Both the position numbers and the translations under genes were made by a program. The notes under the pieces were generated by a model that was not told where the DNA came from, did no database searches, and worked only from the letters and a program-made list of their open reading frames with translations. Of a DNA stretch of 14,417 nt, positions 1-6,098 are shown one piece after another. Origin of the DNA: UBA11164 sp002420085 (GTDB taxonomy: Bacteria; Pseudomonadota; Gammaproteobacteria; Xanthomonadales; Xanthomonadaceae); the NCBI GenBank assembly GCA_031976395.1, contig DALYLJ010000081.1, positions 1 through 14,417 on the forward strand, written 5' to 3'. The stretch's first letter is position 1. Each line of letters opens with the position of its first letter.

Positions 1-3
1 CAG

Positions 4-297
4 TCAGCACAGGCCACCCCCCGCCGGCGCACGCGCCGGCGGCGCAGCCTGACCAGGAGGTGCGGGGCGACGACGTCTGCGTCGGCCACCGAACAGACTG
101 CCGGCAATCCTGCCCGCGACTGGCAACAGTCCAGCCAGGAATTCGTCGTCGCCTTCATCGAACTCGTCGAAGCCATCCAACTCGTCGAATTCGTCGAAGC
201 CATCGAATTCATCCTCTGCGGCATCCGATGCCGCTGCGACGCCTTCGGCGCCATCGATCATCAGGTCGTCCATCGCGTCGGTTTCGAAGTTTTCCAT
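4..297 (-). CDS. Small acidic FDE-repeat protein with hexa-arginine tail, function unknown
   Basis: A 97-residue protein that I do not recognise. Residues 1–52 are strongly acidic and contain two 9-residue repeats, DGFDEFDEL (32–40) and DGFDEFDEG (41–49). Residues 53–70 form a short hydrophobic, possibly amphipathic helix beginning FLAGLLPVAGR. A Gly-Gly and six consecutive arginines (72–77) follow, then a Pro/Ala-rich tail ending in Cys97. The ATG has an AGAGG Shine-Dalgarno sequence 8 bases upstream, which supports the start. It lies 58 bases downstream of the larger gene on the same strand. Both proteins share a DEFLxxLLxxxxRxAG core, so this looks like a short paralog in the same operon. 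No catalytic motif or signal peptide is seen. The acid–hydrophobic–basic layout could suit a self-assembling protein or a pro-peptide with a cationic C-terminus, but that is speculation. Confidence 0.75.
   Translation of the reverse strand: MENFETDAMDDLMIDGAEGVAAASDAAEDEFDGFDEFDELDGFDEFDEGDDEFLAGLLPVAGRIAGSLFGGRRRRRRPAPPGQAAPPARAPAGGGLC
151..204 (-). repeat. 27-bp tandem repeat inside the small acidic gene
   Basis: Two 27-bp units (178–204 and 151–177) differ at a handful of positions, and each encodes one DGFDEFDE(L/G) peptide. Each unit also contains two shorter EFDE-like sub-repeats. The repeat is in frame, so copy-number change would alter only the length of the acidic region. Confidence 0.75.
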
Positions 298-324
298 GAC
301 GGAATCCTCTTGGTTCGGTGAAGA

Positions 325-340
325 GCGGACTCGAGTCCGC
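325..340. promoter_or_regulatory. Perfect 16-bp palindrome between the two acidic-protein genes
   Basis: The sequence GCGGACTCGAGTCCGC equals its own reverse complement. In RNA it would fold as a 6-bp GC-rich stem closing a TCGA tetraloop. It lies 15 bases beyond the stop of the 436-residue gene and 27 bases before the ATG of the 97-residue gene. No T-run follows on the minus strand, so it is not a standard intrinsic terminator. A processing or mRNA-stability element, or an operator for a dimeric repressor, are possible roles. Confidence 0.55.
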
Positions 341-355
341 CGGAAGTACGGCCGT

Positions 356-1666
356 TCAAAGCGGCCGGATCGTCAGTTCGACTGGGCCGTCGAAGGCAAA
401 GCGGCGGGTCGTGCCGCGTGGGATCGATGGCGTTCCGCGACCGAGCCCTGGCGAGCGCAGTGCAGCCGGCGCGGGGGCCGCCAGAGGACGGGCCAAGCGG
501 GTCATCGCTTGCGGCCGACGCACGGCTGCCGCCGATGCACGGCGAACCAGTTGGCTGGTGCGCGCCGGCAAGCGGGCCGGCGACGCACCGCTGGCCCGAG
601 CTGCACGGACACCCGAAACCGCCAGACGCGGCAAGGCTCGGACACCTTCCGGACCGGCACCGCTCACCAGATTGCGAGCCGCCATGGCGATGCCGCGCAC
701 GAAAGCCCGACGGGCCGTCGGCGACAAGCGCGCCAGCATGCCCGGACCGAGCGCACGGGCAGCCAGGCGACTGGCCAGACCAACCGCCGCTGGCAGGGCG
801 GCATCGACACCGTCCTCGTAGAGATCGGCCATAGTGTCGAATGCCTCGAAGTCGTCCGCACCTTCCGCGCTCAGACGACCGATCTGGGCCAACAATTCGG
901 CCAGCGGATTGTTGGCACGTGCCGCCCGACCGGTCAGCCGCGCCGCCGAACGCAAGCCGGCCGGCGCACGTCCCAGGCCACTGAATACGGTCGAGGCCCC
1001 CGAAGCCACCCGCTCCGCGCCTCGGGCAATATCACCGAACCGACCGAAACTGCGCGCCGCGCCCGGCTGACCGAGCAGGCGTGCCAGCGTCGCCCCGGTA
1101 TCGGCCAACCGGCCGGCACCACCAGCGACCTGACCCGCGACCCGAGCCACCGAGCCAACCCGTGTCGCGCCCTGGGCAACCGGGCGCAAGGCCCGTGCAG
1201 CGCGACCGGCGGCCCGGGAAAAACCACCGAGCAGCGAACCGAGAAACTCATCCGTGCCGTCGGCATCGAGTGCATCGGCCAGTTCCGCCTCGAATGCCGA
1301 CCAGACCGGCATGATCGCGCCCGTTGGCAGCGCGTCGCCGTCGGCGATCGCCAGGTCGAATTCGTCATCGGCCTGATCGGCTGCGTCGAAAGCATCGCTA
1401 TCGAAGCCATCGCTGTCGAAAGCATCGCTGTCGAAGCCATCATCACCGTCAGCGCCGATCGCACCTGCGAATGACGCATCGGCGTCATCGTCAGCCGAAT
1501 CCGCGAAGTCGTCACCCTCAGCGAACGAATCCTCGAACGAATCCTCGAACGGATCACCTGCTGTCAACGCATCTGCGCCACCACCCGCGATCGAATCATC
1601 ATCCGCCGATGCAAACGCATCGAACGAGTCGATTCGATCACCAGGACTTCCGACATTGCTCGACAT
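356..1666 (-). CDS. 436-residue charge-polarised acidic-repeat / Ala-Arg-rich protein, function unknown
   Basis: I do not recognise a named family. The ATG at 1666 is preferred over an in-frame upstream ATG (1699) because a GGGAGG Shine-Dalgarno lies 6 bases before it. Residues 1–139 are acidic and Phe-punctuated, with FEDSFEDSF (40–48) and four SDAFD/SDGFD-type pentapeptides (about 75–94). A DEFLGSLLGGFSRAAG core (139–154) is shared with the 97-residue neighbour. Residues 155–436 are Ala/Arg/Gly-rich, predicted helical and basic, interrupted by an acidic patch (268–288). There are no Cys, no signal peptide and no catalytic motif. From memory, hypothetical proteins with an acidic E/F/D-repeat N-terminus and a basic 'RALPxIARR'-like C-terminus occur in other proteobacteria and cyanobacteria, but I cannot confirm homology. 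Alternative roles include a condensate or scaffold protein, or cargo of a secretion or contractile system. Confidence 0.75.
   Translation of the reverse strand: MSSNVGSPGDRIDSFDAFASADDDSIAGGGADALTAGDPFEDSFEDSFAEGDDFADSADDDADASFAGAIGADGDDGFDSDAFDSDGFDSDAFDAADQADDEFDLAIADGDALPTGAIMPVWSAFEAELADALDADGTDEFLGSLLGGFSRAAGRAARALRPVAQGATRVGSVARVAGQVAGGAGRLADTGATLARLLGQPGAARSFGRFGDIARGAERVASGASTVFSGLGRAPAGLRSAARLTGRAARANNPLAELLAQIGRLSAEGADDFEAFDTMADLYEDGVDAALPAAVGLASRLAARALGPGMLARLSPTARRAFVRGIAMAARNLVSGAGPEGVRALPRLAVSGVRAARASGASPARLPARTSQLVRRASAAAVRRPQAMTRLARPLAAPAPAALRSPGLGRGTPSIPRGTTRRFAFDGPVELTIRPL
1385..1444 (-). repeat. Four 15-bp tandem repeats encoding acidic pentapeptides
   Basis: Units start at 1385, 1400, 1415 and 1430. 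The first and third are identical (gtcgaaagcatcgct); the second and fourth are close variants with gaagcc. Read on the minus strand they encode alternating SDAFD and SDGFD peptides in the acidic N-terminus of the 436-residue protein. Confidence 0.85.
1522..1557 (-). repeat. 12-bp tandem repeat (FEDS units)
   Basis: Two exact copies of cgaacgaatcct (1522–1533 and 1534–1545) are followed by a diverged third copy (to 1557). They encode the FEDSFEDSF stretch near residue 40 of the 436-residue protein. Confidence 0.75.
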
Positions 1667-1719
1667 GCGCGACCTCCCGTGACGGCGATCCATCGCCATT
1701 CGGGGATCGCCTGGATCGC

Positions 1720-1746
1720 ACCATAGGCGCGATCGGGAGGTCTGAA
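1720..1746 (-). promoter_or_regulatory. Weak candidate promoter for the acidic-protein operon
   Basis: On the minus strand TTCAGA (1741–1746) and TATGGT (1720–1725) are separated by 15 bases, about 54 bases before the start at 1666. Both boxes are poor matches and the spacing is short. It is listed because the segment is upstream of a gene with a strong Shine-Dalgarno and must hold its promoter. Confidence 0.25.
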
Positions 1747-1800
1747 AATCGCGTCTTCTCTCTAGTCCGAATCGCCTAGCGCAGCCGCCCTAGCCCGGCT

Positions 1801-1826
1801 CGACTAACCCGACACGACTAACCCGA
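1801..1826. repeat. 12-bp direct repeat downstream of the MAPEG gene
   Basis: cgactaacccga occurs at 1801–1812 and again at 1815–1826, a 14-bp period, in the non-coding gap between the MAPEG gene and the acidic operon. Its role is unknown. It could be a protein-binding site or only local duplication. Confidence 0.5.
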
Positions 1827-1837
1827 ACGGGTGAGGT

Positions 1838-1855
1838 CGCCGGCCCAGGCCGGCG
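1838..1855 (-). terminator. GC-rich hairpin downstream of the MAPEG gene, possible terminator
   Basis: CGCCGGCC and GGCCGGCG form a perfect 8-bp inverted repeat around CA, realistically a 7-bp stem with a 4-base loop. It is about 80 bases past the MAPEG stop in the direction of transcription. No clear T-run follows, so Rho-independent termination is uncertain. A structured 3' end is the safer reading. Confidence 0.35.
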
Positions 1856-1934
1856 GTCTCGGCGAGCATCGGCTCGGAGCGGATCGACACCGCAACGGCG
1901 CCCCACACGATCGGGTGGCGGATGCAGGCCAGCG

Positions 1935-2330
1935 TCAGCGCGCGATCGCGGCCAGCACCAGTTGCACCGCCAGAGCGAGGATCACCAGCCAGGTGGCAAG
2001 CGTTCCGTAGAACCGGCCGAACGACACGCCGGAGGAACCGGACAGTCCAACCGCATGGGCGATGCGGGCGATCAGCAGGGTCGCACCACAGGCATGGATG
2101 GCCAGGCTGCTGGCGCCATTGATCTCGACCAGCGCCAACAGCAAGAGCGCCAGCGGCAGGGTCTCGACGGCATTGGCATGGGCGCGACAGGCACAGGCCA
2201 GCGGCTGATGACCGCCATCGCCCAGGCCGACCTTGAACTTCCGCCGTTGGCGCACGACATTCATCACCAGCACAAACACCAGCAGCGCCGCCAGCGCCGC
2301 ATAGACACCACTCAGAATCGGAGCATTCAT
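1935..2330 (-). CDS. MAPEG-family membrane protein (YecN-like)
   Basis: A 131-residue polytopic membrane protein. Hydrophobic segments lie near residues 5–25, 57–75, 77–95 and 108–130. The signature RAHANAVE (49–56) matches the MAPEG pattern R-x-H-x-N-x-x-E, which in eukaryotic members contributes to glutathione binding. The bacterial YecN-type subgroup has no settled function, with glutathione-dependent detoxification or peroxide handling only suggested. The start at 2330 is chosen over an upstream in-frame codon (2411) because GGGAGGG lies 7 bases before this ATG and the protein then begins directly with its first membrane segment. It is divergent from the small gene at 2522. A weak -10-like TATGCT is present on the minus strand at 2366–2371. 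Confidence 0.88.
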   Translation of the reverse strand: MNAPILSGVYAALAALLVFVLVMNVVRQRRKFKVGLGDGGHQPLACACRAHANAVETLPLALLLLALVEINGASSLAIHACGATLLIARIAHAVGLSGSSGVSFGRFYGTLATWLVILALAVQLVLAAIAR

Positions 2331-2401
2331 TGCCGAGCCCTCCCGGGCATGTCGAACCAGTGCGCAGCATAACCGGCCTGTTCGCACGGCGGTGCATGCG
2401 T

Positions 2402-2440
2402 CGCACAGCACGGCGGCCGCGTCACAGCGCGCACAGCACG
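2402..2440. repeat. 11-bp direct repeat in the divergent promoter region
   Basis: cgcacagcacg occurs at 2402–2412 and 2430–2440, spaced by 28 bp, between the divergent MAPEG and DUF4359-like genes. The location suits a regulator-binding site, but the repeat is GC-rich and could be chance. Confidence 0.35.
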
Positions 2441-2472
2441 CACAACCGGTCGGATCCGGCCAGCAGTGGGGC

Positions 2473-2478
2473 TATCAT
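2473..2478 (+). promoter_or_regulatory. Candidate -10 element for the DUF4359-like gene
   Basis: TATCAT lies about 43 bases upstream of the ATG at 2522. At 17-bp spacing the -35 position is a poor match (tcggat, 2450–2455). Confidence 0.35.
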
Positions 2479-2521
2479 GGCCGTCCCCGGTTTCCGATGA
2501 ATGCCCCGCGAGGGGGTGAAC

Positions 2522-2782
2522 ATGGCCAAGACCCTGCTTTCCTCCCTGTTGGTGCTGGTGGTGGTGGCGATCGCCTTTGCCTCCAACCCATCGCCGAAGC
2601 GTCATCGTGATGCACTGGCAGCGGCGATCGCCGAACGACGGCCGATCGTCGGCCTGCTCGGACTGGCCAGACTGACCACCCTCGCCACCGACTATCACTC
2701 CCTGGGCGTGCTCTCCTACACCCGCCTCGACGATCGAGTCGTGACCATCGGTGCCTTCGGGGTGGTGCTGGTCTACGATTGA
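2522..2782 (+). CDS. Small membrane-anchored or exported protein, DUF4359-like
   Basis: An 86-residue protein with one N-terminal hydrophobic segment (residues 4–20), either a signal peptide or membrane anchor. It is followed by SNPSPKRHRD (21–30) and a C-terminal hydrophobic, beta-like stretch containing YHSLGVLSYT and GAFGVVLVYD. The NPS motif right after the membrane segment and the late 'Y-x-x-x-x-x-x-S' plus 'G-x-x-G' pattern resemble DUF4359 proteins as I recall them; this is a family guess without alignment. The ATG at 2522 has an AGGGGG Shine-Dalgarno 5 bases upstream, which beats the in-frame ATG at 2501. The protein has no Cys and no catalytic motif. It converges with the PhoX gene; the 165 bases between them hold no clear terminator. 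Confidence 0.75.
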   Translation: MAKTLLSSLLVLVVVAIAFASNPSPKRHRDALAAAIAERRPIVGLLGLARLTTLATDYHSLGVLSYTRLDDRVVTIGAFGVVLVYD

Positions 2783-2947
2783 TCCAGCGCGGTCAAAGCC
2801 AAGCCGGATCGCCAACCCCGCATCGTGAATTCCGAATGCTCAAGCCATCGCTGCAACCGGGTCGCGCGGTCAGTGGCGCCGTACTCGACCGCACCCGTGC
2901 CAGCCGCAGCCGACTGACTGGCCCACCGAATCAATCGAGCCGGCCGC

Positions 2948-4354
2948 TCAGATCAGCCCGGCTCGCCAGGGCCCGGTGATGGCGACCGTGAAGCCGGGGC
3001 TGTAGACATTGGCGAACAGCCACTTGCCATCCGGAGAAAAACAACTGCCGGCCCATTCGGCGCCCCGATAATCGCCGCTGAAACCGAACTGACCATCGAG
3101 CCGGACATTGTTGCGAGCAAACTCGAACAGGCCACCCTCGGCGGTCAGCCCGTACAGTCGCTGCCGACCGAGCTTGCTGTCCTGACAGATCACCATGCCG
3201 CCGCGCGGACTGAACACGATGTTGTCGGGATAATCGAGCACGGCCGAATCCGGGGATTCGAATATCAGCGCCAGACGCTGCTCCGTCGGGTAATAAGCCC
3301 AGACCTGGCCGGCACGTGCGGCACCGCCACTGGTCGAGGTGAAATAGATCGCCCCGTCGCGCTCGATGCAGCCTTCCAGCCGAGCGAAGCGGCTGGCACC
3401 GGCGGCCATGCCCTGCTCCGCCACGCCACCCGGCCGGCCATGGCGATCGATGCCCCGGTCCGGATCAGCGATATCGACCCACTCGACTGGATAACGCTGT
3501 CCCGGTGCCTGGCCACCGGTCAGATCAGGCTGTCCCGGCACCCGCAGCATCTGCAAACGACCGCCGTCGGCCAGCCGCCCGGCGCGCTTGGGCAGGAAAC
3601 GGTAGAAACCGGAAACTGCACCGTCATGGTCTTCGGTCAGATAGACGATCTCGCCCTTGCCGTCGAACGCCGCCGCTTCGTGCTTGAATCGGCCCATCTC
3701 GGGAATCGGTCGAGCATCGGACAGACCGTCGGCCGGCACCTCGAAGACATAACCATGCGCACGATCGAGTTGGGCACGCCGGGACTTCAGGCGGACCGGA
3801 CCCGGGTCACCCGCGAACTCCTCGCAACTCAGCCAACTGCCCCAGGGCGTCACACCACCGGCGCAATTCTGGAGCGTGCCGGACAGCGATGGCCAGGCAT
3901 CCAGCATCCGACCCTCGGCACTGTCGAAGCGCAGGGTCACCGTGCCACCGGAACAGACCGGATCGTAGGTCGCCTCCGGCGGCGCGAAACTGCCGTCCAG
4001 GCTGACCTGTTCGTGGTTGCGGACCAGGGTCAGGATCGACCCCTCGGCGCGAACCAGGCCCATGCCATCGTGGGCCGCCGGGCACGGCAGATCCCCGCGC
4101 AGCGCCTGCCCGGCCCAACCGAAGCTGCGGTAGACGAAGCCCTCGGGCAATTTCAGCAGCGGCAGGCCGGTTTCGAGATCGGCGACCGGCCGCAACGGAC
4201 CAAACCCCGGATGTTTCGGTGCCGCCCCGGCGGTGCCGGCCATCGCCAGCAGGCGCGCCGATCCTGCCATGCCGAGCCCGGCCGCCAGGGCCAACGAGCC
4301 ACCGGTCAGGAAGCGCCGTCGGGATGGATTGCCGTGCCGGGAACGATCGATCAT
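2948..4354 (-). CDS. Tat-exported PhoX/DUF839-family alkaline phosphatase-like protein
   Basis: A 468-residue member of the PhoX (DUF839, PF05787) family. Known PhoX enzymes are periplasmic Ca/Fe-dependent phosphatases that release phosphate from organic esters. Residues 11–44 form a twin-arginine signal (SRRRFLTGG then an Ala/Leu stretch), so export of the folded protein is expected. Family landmarks are RNHE (112–115), NCAGGVTPWGSWLSCEE (163–179), GRFKHEA (221–227), YLTEDHD (238–244) and SGFYRFLP (248–255). Near the C-terminus is FSPDGKWLFANV. The ATG at 4354 overlaps the TMEM43-family stop as ATGA, has GAGG 5 bases upstream and begins just before the Tat motif, so the longer frame (4447) is rejected. 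It is the last gene of a leftward operon. Activity and metal content are inferred from family membership only. Confidence 0.93.
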   Translation of the reverse strand: MIDRSRHGNPSRRRFLTGGSLALAAGLGMAGSARLLAMAGTAGAAPKHPGFGPLRPVADLETGLPLLKLPEGFVYRSFGWAGQALRGDLPCPAAHDGMGLVRAEGSILTLVRNHEQVSLDGSFAPPEATYDPVCSGGTVTLRFDSAEGRMLDAWPSLSGTLQNCAGGVTPWGSWLSCEEFAGDPGPVRLKSRRAQLDRAHGYVFEVPADGLSDARPIPEMGRFKHEAAAFDGKGEIVYLTEDHDGAVSGFYRFLPKRAGRLADGGRLQMLRVPGQPDLTGGQAPGQRYPVEWVDIADPDRGIDRHGRPGGVAEQGMAAGASRFARLEGCIERDGAIYFTSTSGGAARAGQVWAYYPTEQRLALIFESPDSAVLDYPDNIVFSPRGGMVICQDSKLGRQRLYGLTAEGGLFEFARNNVRLDGQFGFSGDYRGAEWAGSCFSPDGKWLFANVYSPGFTVAITGPWRAGLI

Positions 4355-5151
4355 GGTTGCCTCGAACGACGAATGATCAGGGCTGTCATGACCAGCAGCA
4401 CGGCCGCAGTCGCCGCCGCCACCAGCCAAACCAGGATATCGGCCCATCGGCCCCGGCCTCCAGCCGGTTCGGCGATTTCGGCGGGAGCACTCGGAACCCG
4501 GACCATGGCAAGGTCGGCATCGGCCGGGCGAAACCCCGCGCCAACGGAAACGACCGGGGCGCTCACCGGTCCACCCGGAAGCGCCGACCAGCGCACCCGA
4601 AGATCACCGATCTGCGGTTGGCTCGGGTCATCGCTGGTGATCAGGCCGACCTCATCGGGGACGAACAGCAGGGCCAGGTTCGGTGGCAGGGCCGTCGGAT
4701 CGGGCGACAGCGGCTGCCAGCCGCCCAGTTCGCGCCACAACGAGTCCGGCGCCACCGGCCGACCACCCAGGCGGGCGGTCGGCGCGAACCAGCGCTCCGA
4801 TGTGAATGGCAGCAGGCCGGGATTGCGATGGTCGTCGGCCTCGGCGAAAACGGCAGAGTCGATCGCCTGCTCGGACCAGACCGCCTGATAGCGCGCCGCG
4901 CCATCCGGCTCGATCGACTCCTGCCATTGCAGCATCTCGACCCGACGCTCCAGACCCAGTGCCGGGGCAGCGACACCGAAGACCGGATCCTCGACCACCC
5001 CCTCCGGGGTGAGCACCGCGACCACCACCGCATCATCGATCCGCGCGCCCGGATCCGGCAGCCGGGGCTGACCGGCAAGTCCACCCGAACCAGCGGCCAA
5101 GGCCAGCAGGATCAGCATGGCCCGCGCCAGCAGACGCAGCGCGGCCGTCAC
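4351..5151 (-). CDS. TMEM43-family membrane protein, short form
   Basis: A 266-residue TMEM43 (PF07787) family protein of unknown biochemical role. An N-terminal hydrophobic segment (about 5–20) and a C-terminal membrane helix (about 238–260, followed by RRSR) flank an extracytoplasmic domain. Family-like stretches are LGLERRVEMLQWQES (65–79), YQAVWSEQAIDSAVF (88–102), HRNPGLLPF (108–116) and IGDLRVRWSALPGGPV (181–196). Many bacterial members are about 350–400 residues with several C-terminal helices; this one keeps a single C-terminal helix. The GTG start (5149–5151) overlaps the hydrolase stop as GTGA, and its own stop overlaps the PhoX start as ATGA. Tight coupling to an exported PhoX suggests an envelope-associated module. 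The domain call is from recognition, not search. Confidence 0.82.
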   Translation of the reverse strand: MTAALRLLARAMLILLALAAGSGGLAGQPRLPDPGARIDDAVVVAVLTPEGVVEDPVFGVAAPALGLERRVEMLQWQESIEPDGAARYQAVWSEQAIDSAVFAEADDHRNPGLLPFTSERWFAPTARLGGRPVAPDSLWRELGGWQPLSPDPTALPPNLALLFVPDEVGLITSDDPSQPQIGDLRVRWSALPGGPVSAPVVSVGAGFRPADADLAMVRVPSAPAEIAEPAGGRGRWADILVWLVAAATAAVLLVMTALIIRRSRQP

Positions 5152-6035
5152 TGGCCGAGTACCCGCGCCTGCAACTCGGCGACCTCGTGATCGACCGAGA
5201 ACCGCCCGGCCTCGCGTCGAATCCGCGCCAGCGCACAGCCGGGGTCATGGGTGAAGAAGGCATGGACCTCGCGCTCGGCCATGTCATCGAGCACGGCCCG
5301 CTTTTCATCGATCAGCCGTTCGGGGAAGCGGTCATAGCCCATGGTCACCGGCAAGTGAACCCAAGGCCGTCCCGGAATCAGATCGGCACAGAACAGCAAA
5401 CCGCCGCGATCAACCCCGTTGCCGTCGGTCGAGCCACGAATCTCGGCCAGCATCAGCCCCGGCGTATGGCCCTCGCTGAAATGGAAGCGCACCGATTCGC
5501 CGAGGGTCTGGCTGTACGGACCATCCACCCGCTCGACCCGGCCGCTGGCTTCCAGCAGGGGAATCAGTTCCGGAATGAAGCTGGCGCGGTCGCGCGGATG
5601 CGGCGACTTGGCCCGCTCCCAGGCATCAGCACTGATCAGGAACCGAGCGTTGGGAAACAGCAACCGGGGCGACTCGCCCTCGGCCCAGGCCGCCAGCAAG
5701 CCGCCAGCATGGTCGAAATGCAGATGACTGAGCACGACCACATCGATGTCATCATGCTCGAAACCGGCTTCGCGCAGTGAATCGAGCAGGACGTGACACT
5801 CCTCCACGATGCCGTAGCGCGAGCGCAACCGGGGCTCGAAGAATGCCCCGATGCCGGTCTCGAACAGAACCGTCCGACCGGCCAGCGGACTGGCCAGCAA
5901 CGCCCGACAGGCCAGCGGAATGCGATTTTCGTCATCGGGCGGCAGCCATTTTTCCCACATCGCCTTCGGCACATTGCCGAACATCGCGCCGCCATCGAGC
6001 TTCTGCGAATTGCCGAGTATCGACCAGAGTTTCAT
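5148..6035 (-). CDS. Metallo-beta-lactamase-fold hydrolase (YtnP/AHL-lactonase-like)
   Basis: A 295-residue MBL-fold protein. The metal-binding set is visible: HLHFDH (104–109), His190 in EGHTPG, Asp218 in CADL, and His263 in FTHD. The N-terminus DGGAMFGNVPKAMWEKWLPPDDENRIPLA (14–42, broken here only by reading order) is the signature of the YtnP/AidC-type lactonase-like branch, some of which open N-acyl-homoserine lactones. Substrate cannot be read from sequence. No signal peptide is present, so it is likely cytoplasmic. The ATG at 6035 is 12 bases from GGAG; an in-frame TTG two codons earlier (6041) has a better 6-base spacing and may be the true start. It lies 63 bases after ggt and overlaps the TMEM43-family start by 4 bases. 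Confidence 0.9.
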   Translation of the reverse strand: MKLWSILGNSQKLDGGAMFGNVPKAMWEKWLPPDDENRIPLACRALLASPLAGRTVLFETGIGAFFEPRLRSRYGIVEECHVLLDSLREAGFEHDDIDVVVLSHLHFDHAGGLLAAWAEGESPRLLFPNARFLISADAWERAKSPHPRDRASFIPELIPLLEASGRVERVDGPYSQTLGESVRFHFSEGHTPGLMLAEIRGSTDGNGVDRGGLLFCADLIPGRPWVHLPVTMGYDRFPERLIDEKRAVLDDMAEREVHAFFTHDPGCALARIRREAGRFSVDHEVAELQARVLGQ

Positions 6036-6082
6036 TGTCAACAGGATCTCCGACCGGACCACCCCGGCCAATCAGACGACGA

Positions 6083-6094
6083 CGCCGATCGGCG
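6083..6094. promoter_or_regulatory. 12-bp palindrome between ggt and the MBL hydrolase gene
   Basis: CGCCGATCGGCG is a perfect palindrome just past the ggt stop. As RNA it gives only a 4-bp stem with a tetraloop and no T-run follows. It is a weak structure that does not convincingly split the operon. Confidence 0.3.
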
Positions 6095-6098
6095 CCCC

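Noticed and set aside
4..297. Double-glycine-leader bacteriocin or RiPP precursor
   Set aside because: There is a GG, but no C39 peptidase, ABC exporter or modification enzyme nearby, and the acidic part is repetitive rather than leader-like. Kept only as a low-interest hypothesis.
296..1474. Long plus-strand open frame opposite the 436-residue acidic protein gene
   Set aside because: Its Arg/Gln/Thr-rich translation is the typical mirror of a GC-rich gene. The minus-strand frame has a strong Shine-Dalgarno and structured repeats.
151..1557. CRISPR-like repeats
   Set aside because: The repeats are short, contiguous, in-frame coding units without spacers.
2783..2947. Bidirectional terminator between the convergent DUF4359-like and phoX genes
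   Set aside because: I found no inverted repeat with adequate stem and T-run in this gap.
3440..4888. 482-codon plus-strand open frame opposite phoX and the TMEM43-family gene
   Set aside because: It spans two real minus-strand genes with family motifs and has no coherent protein features.
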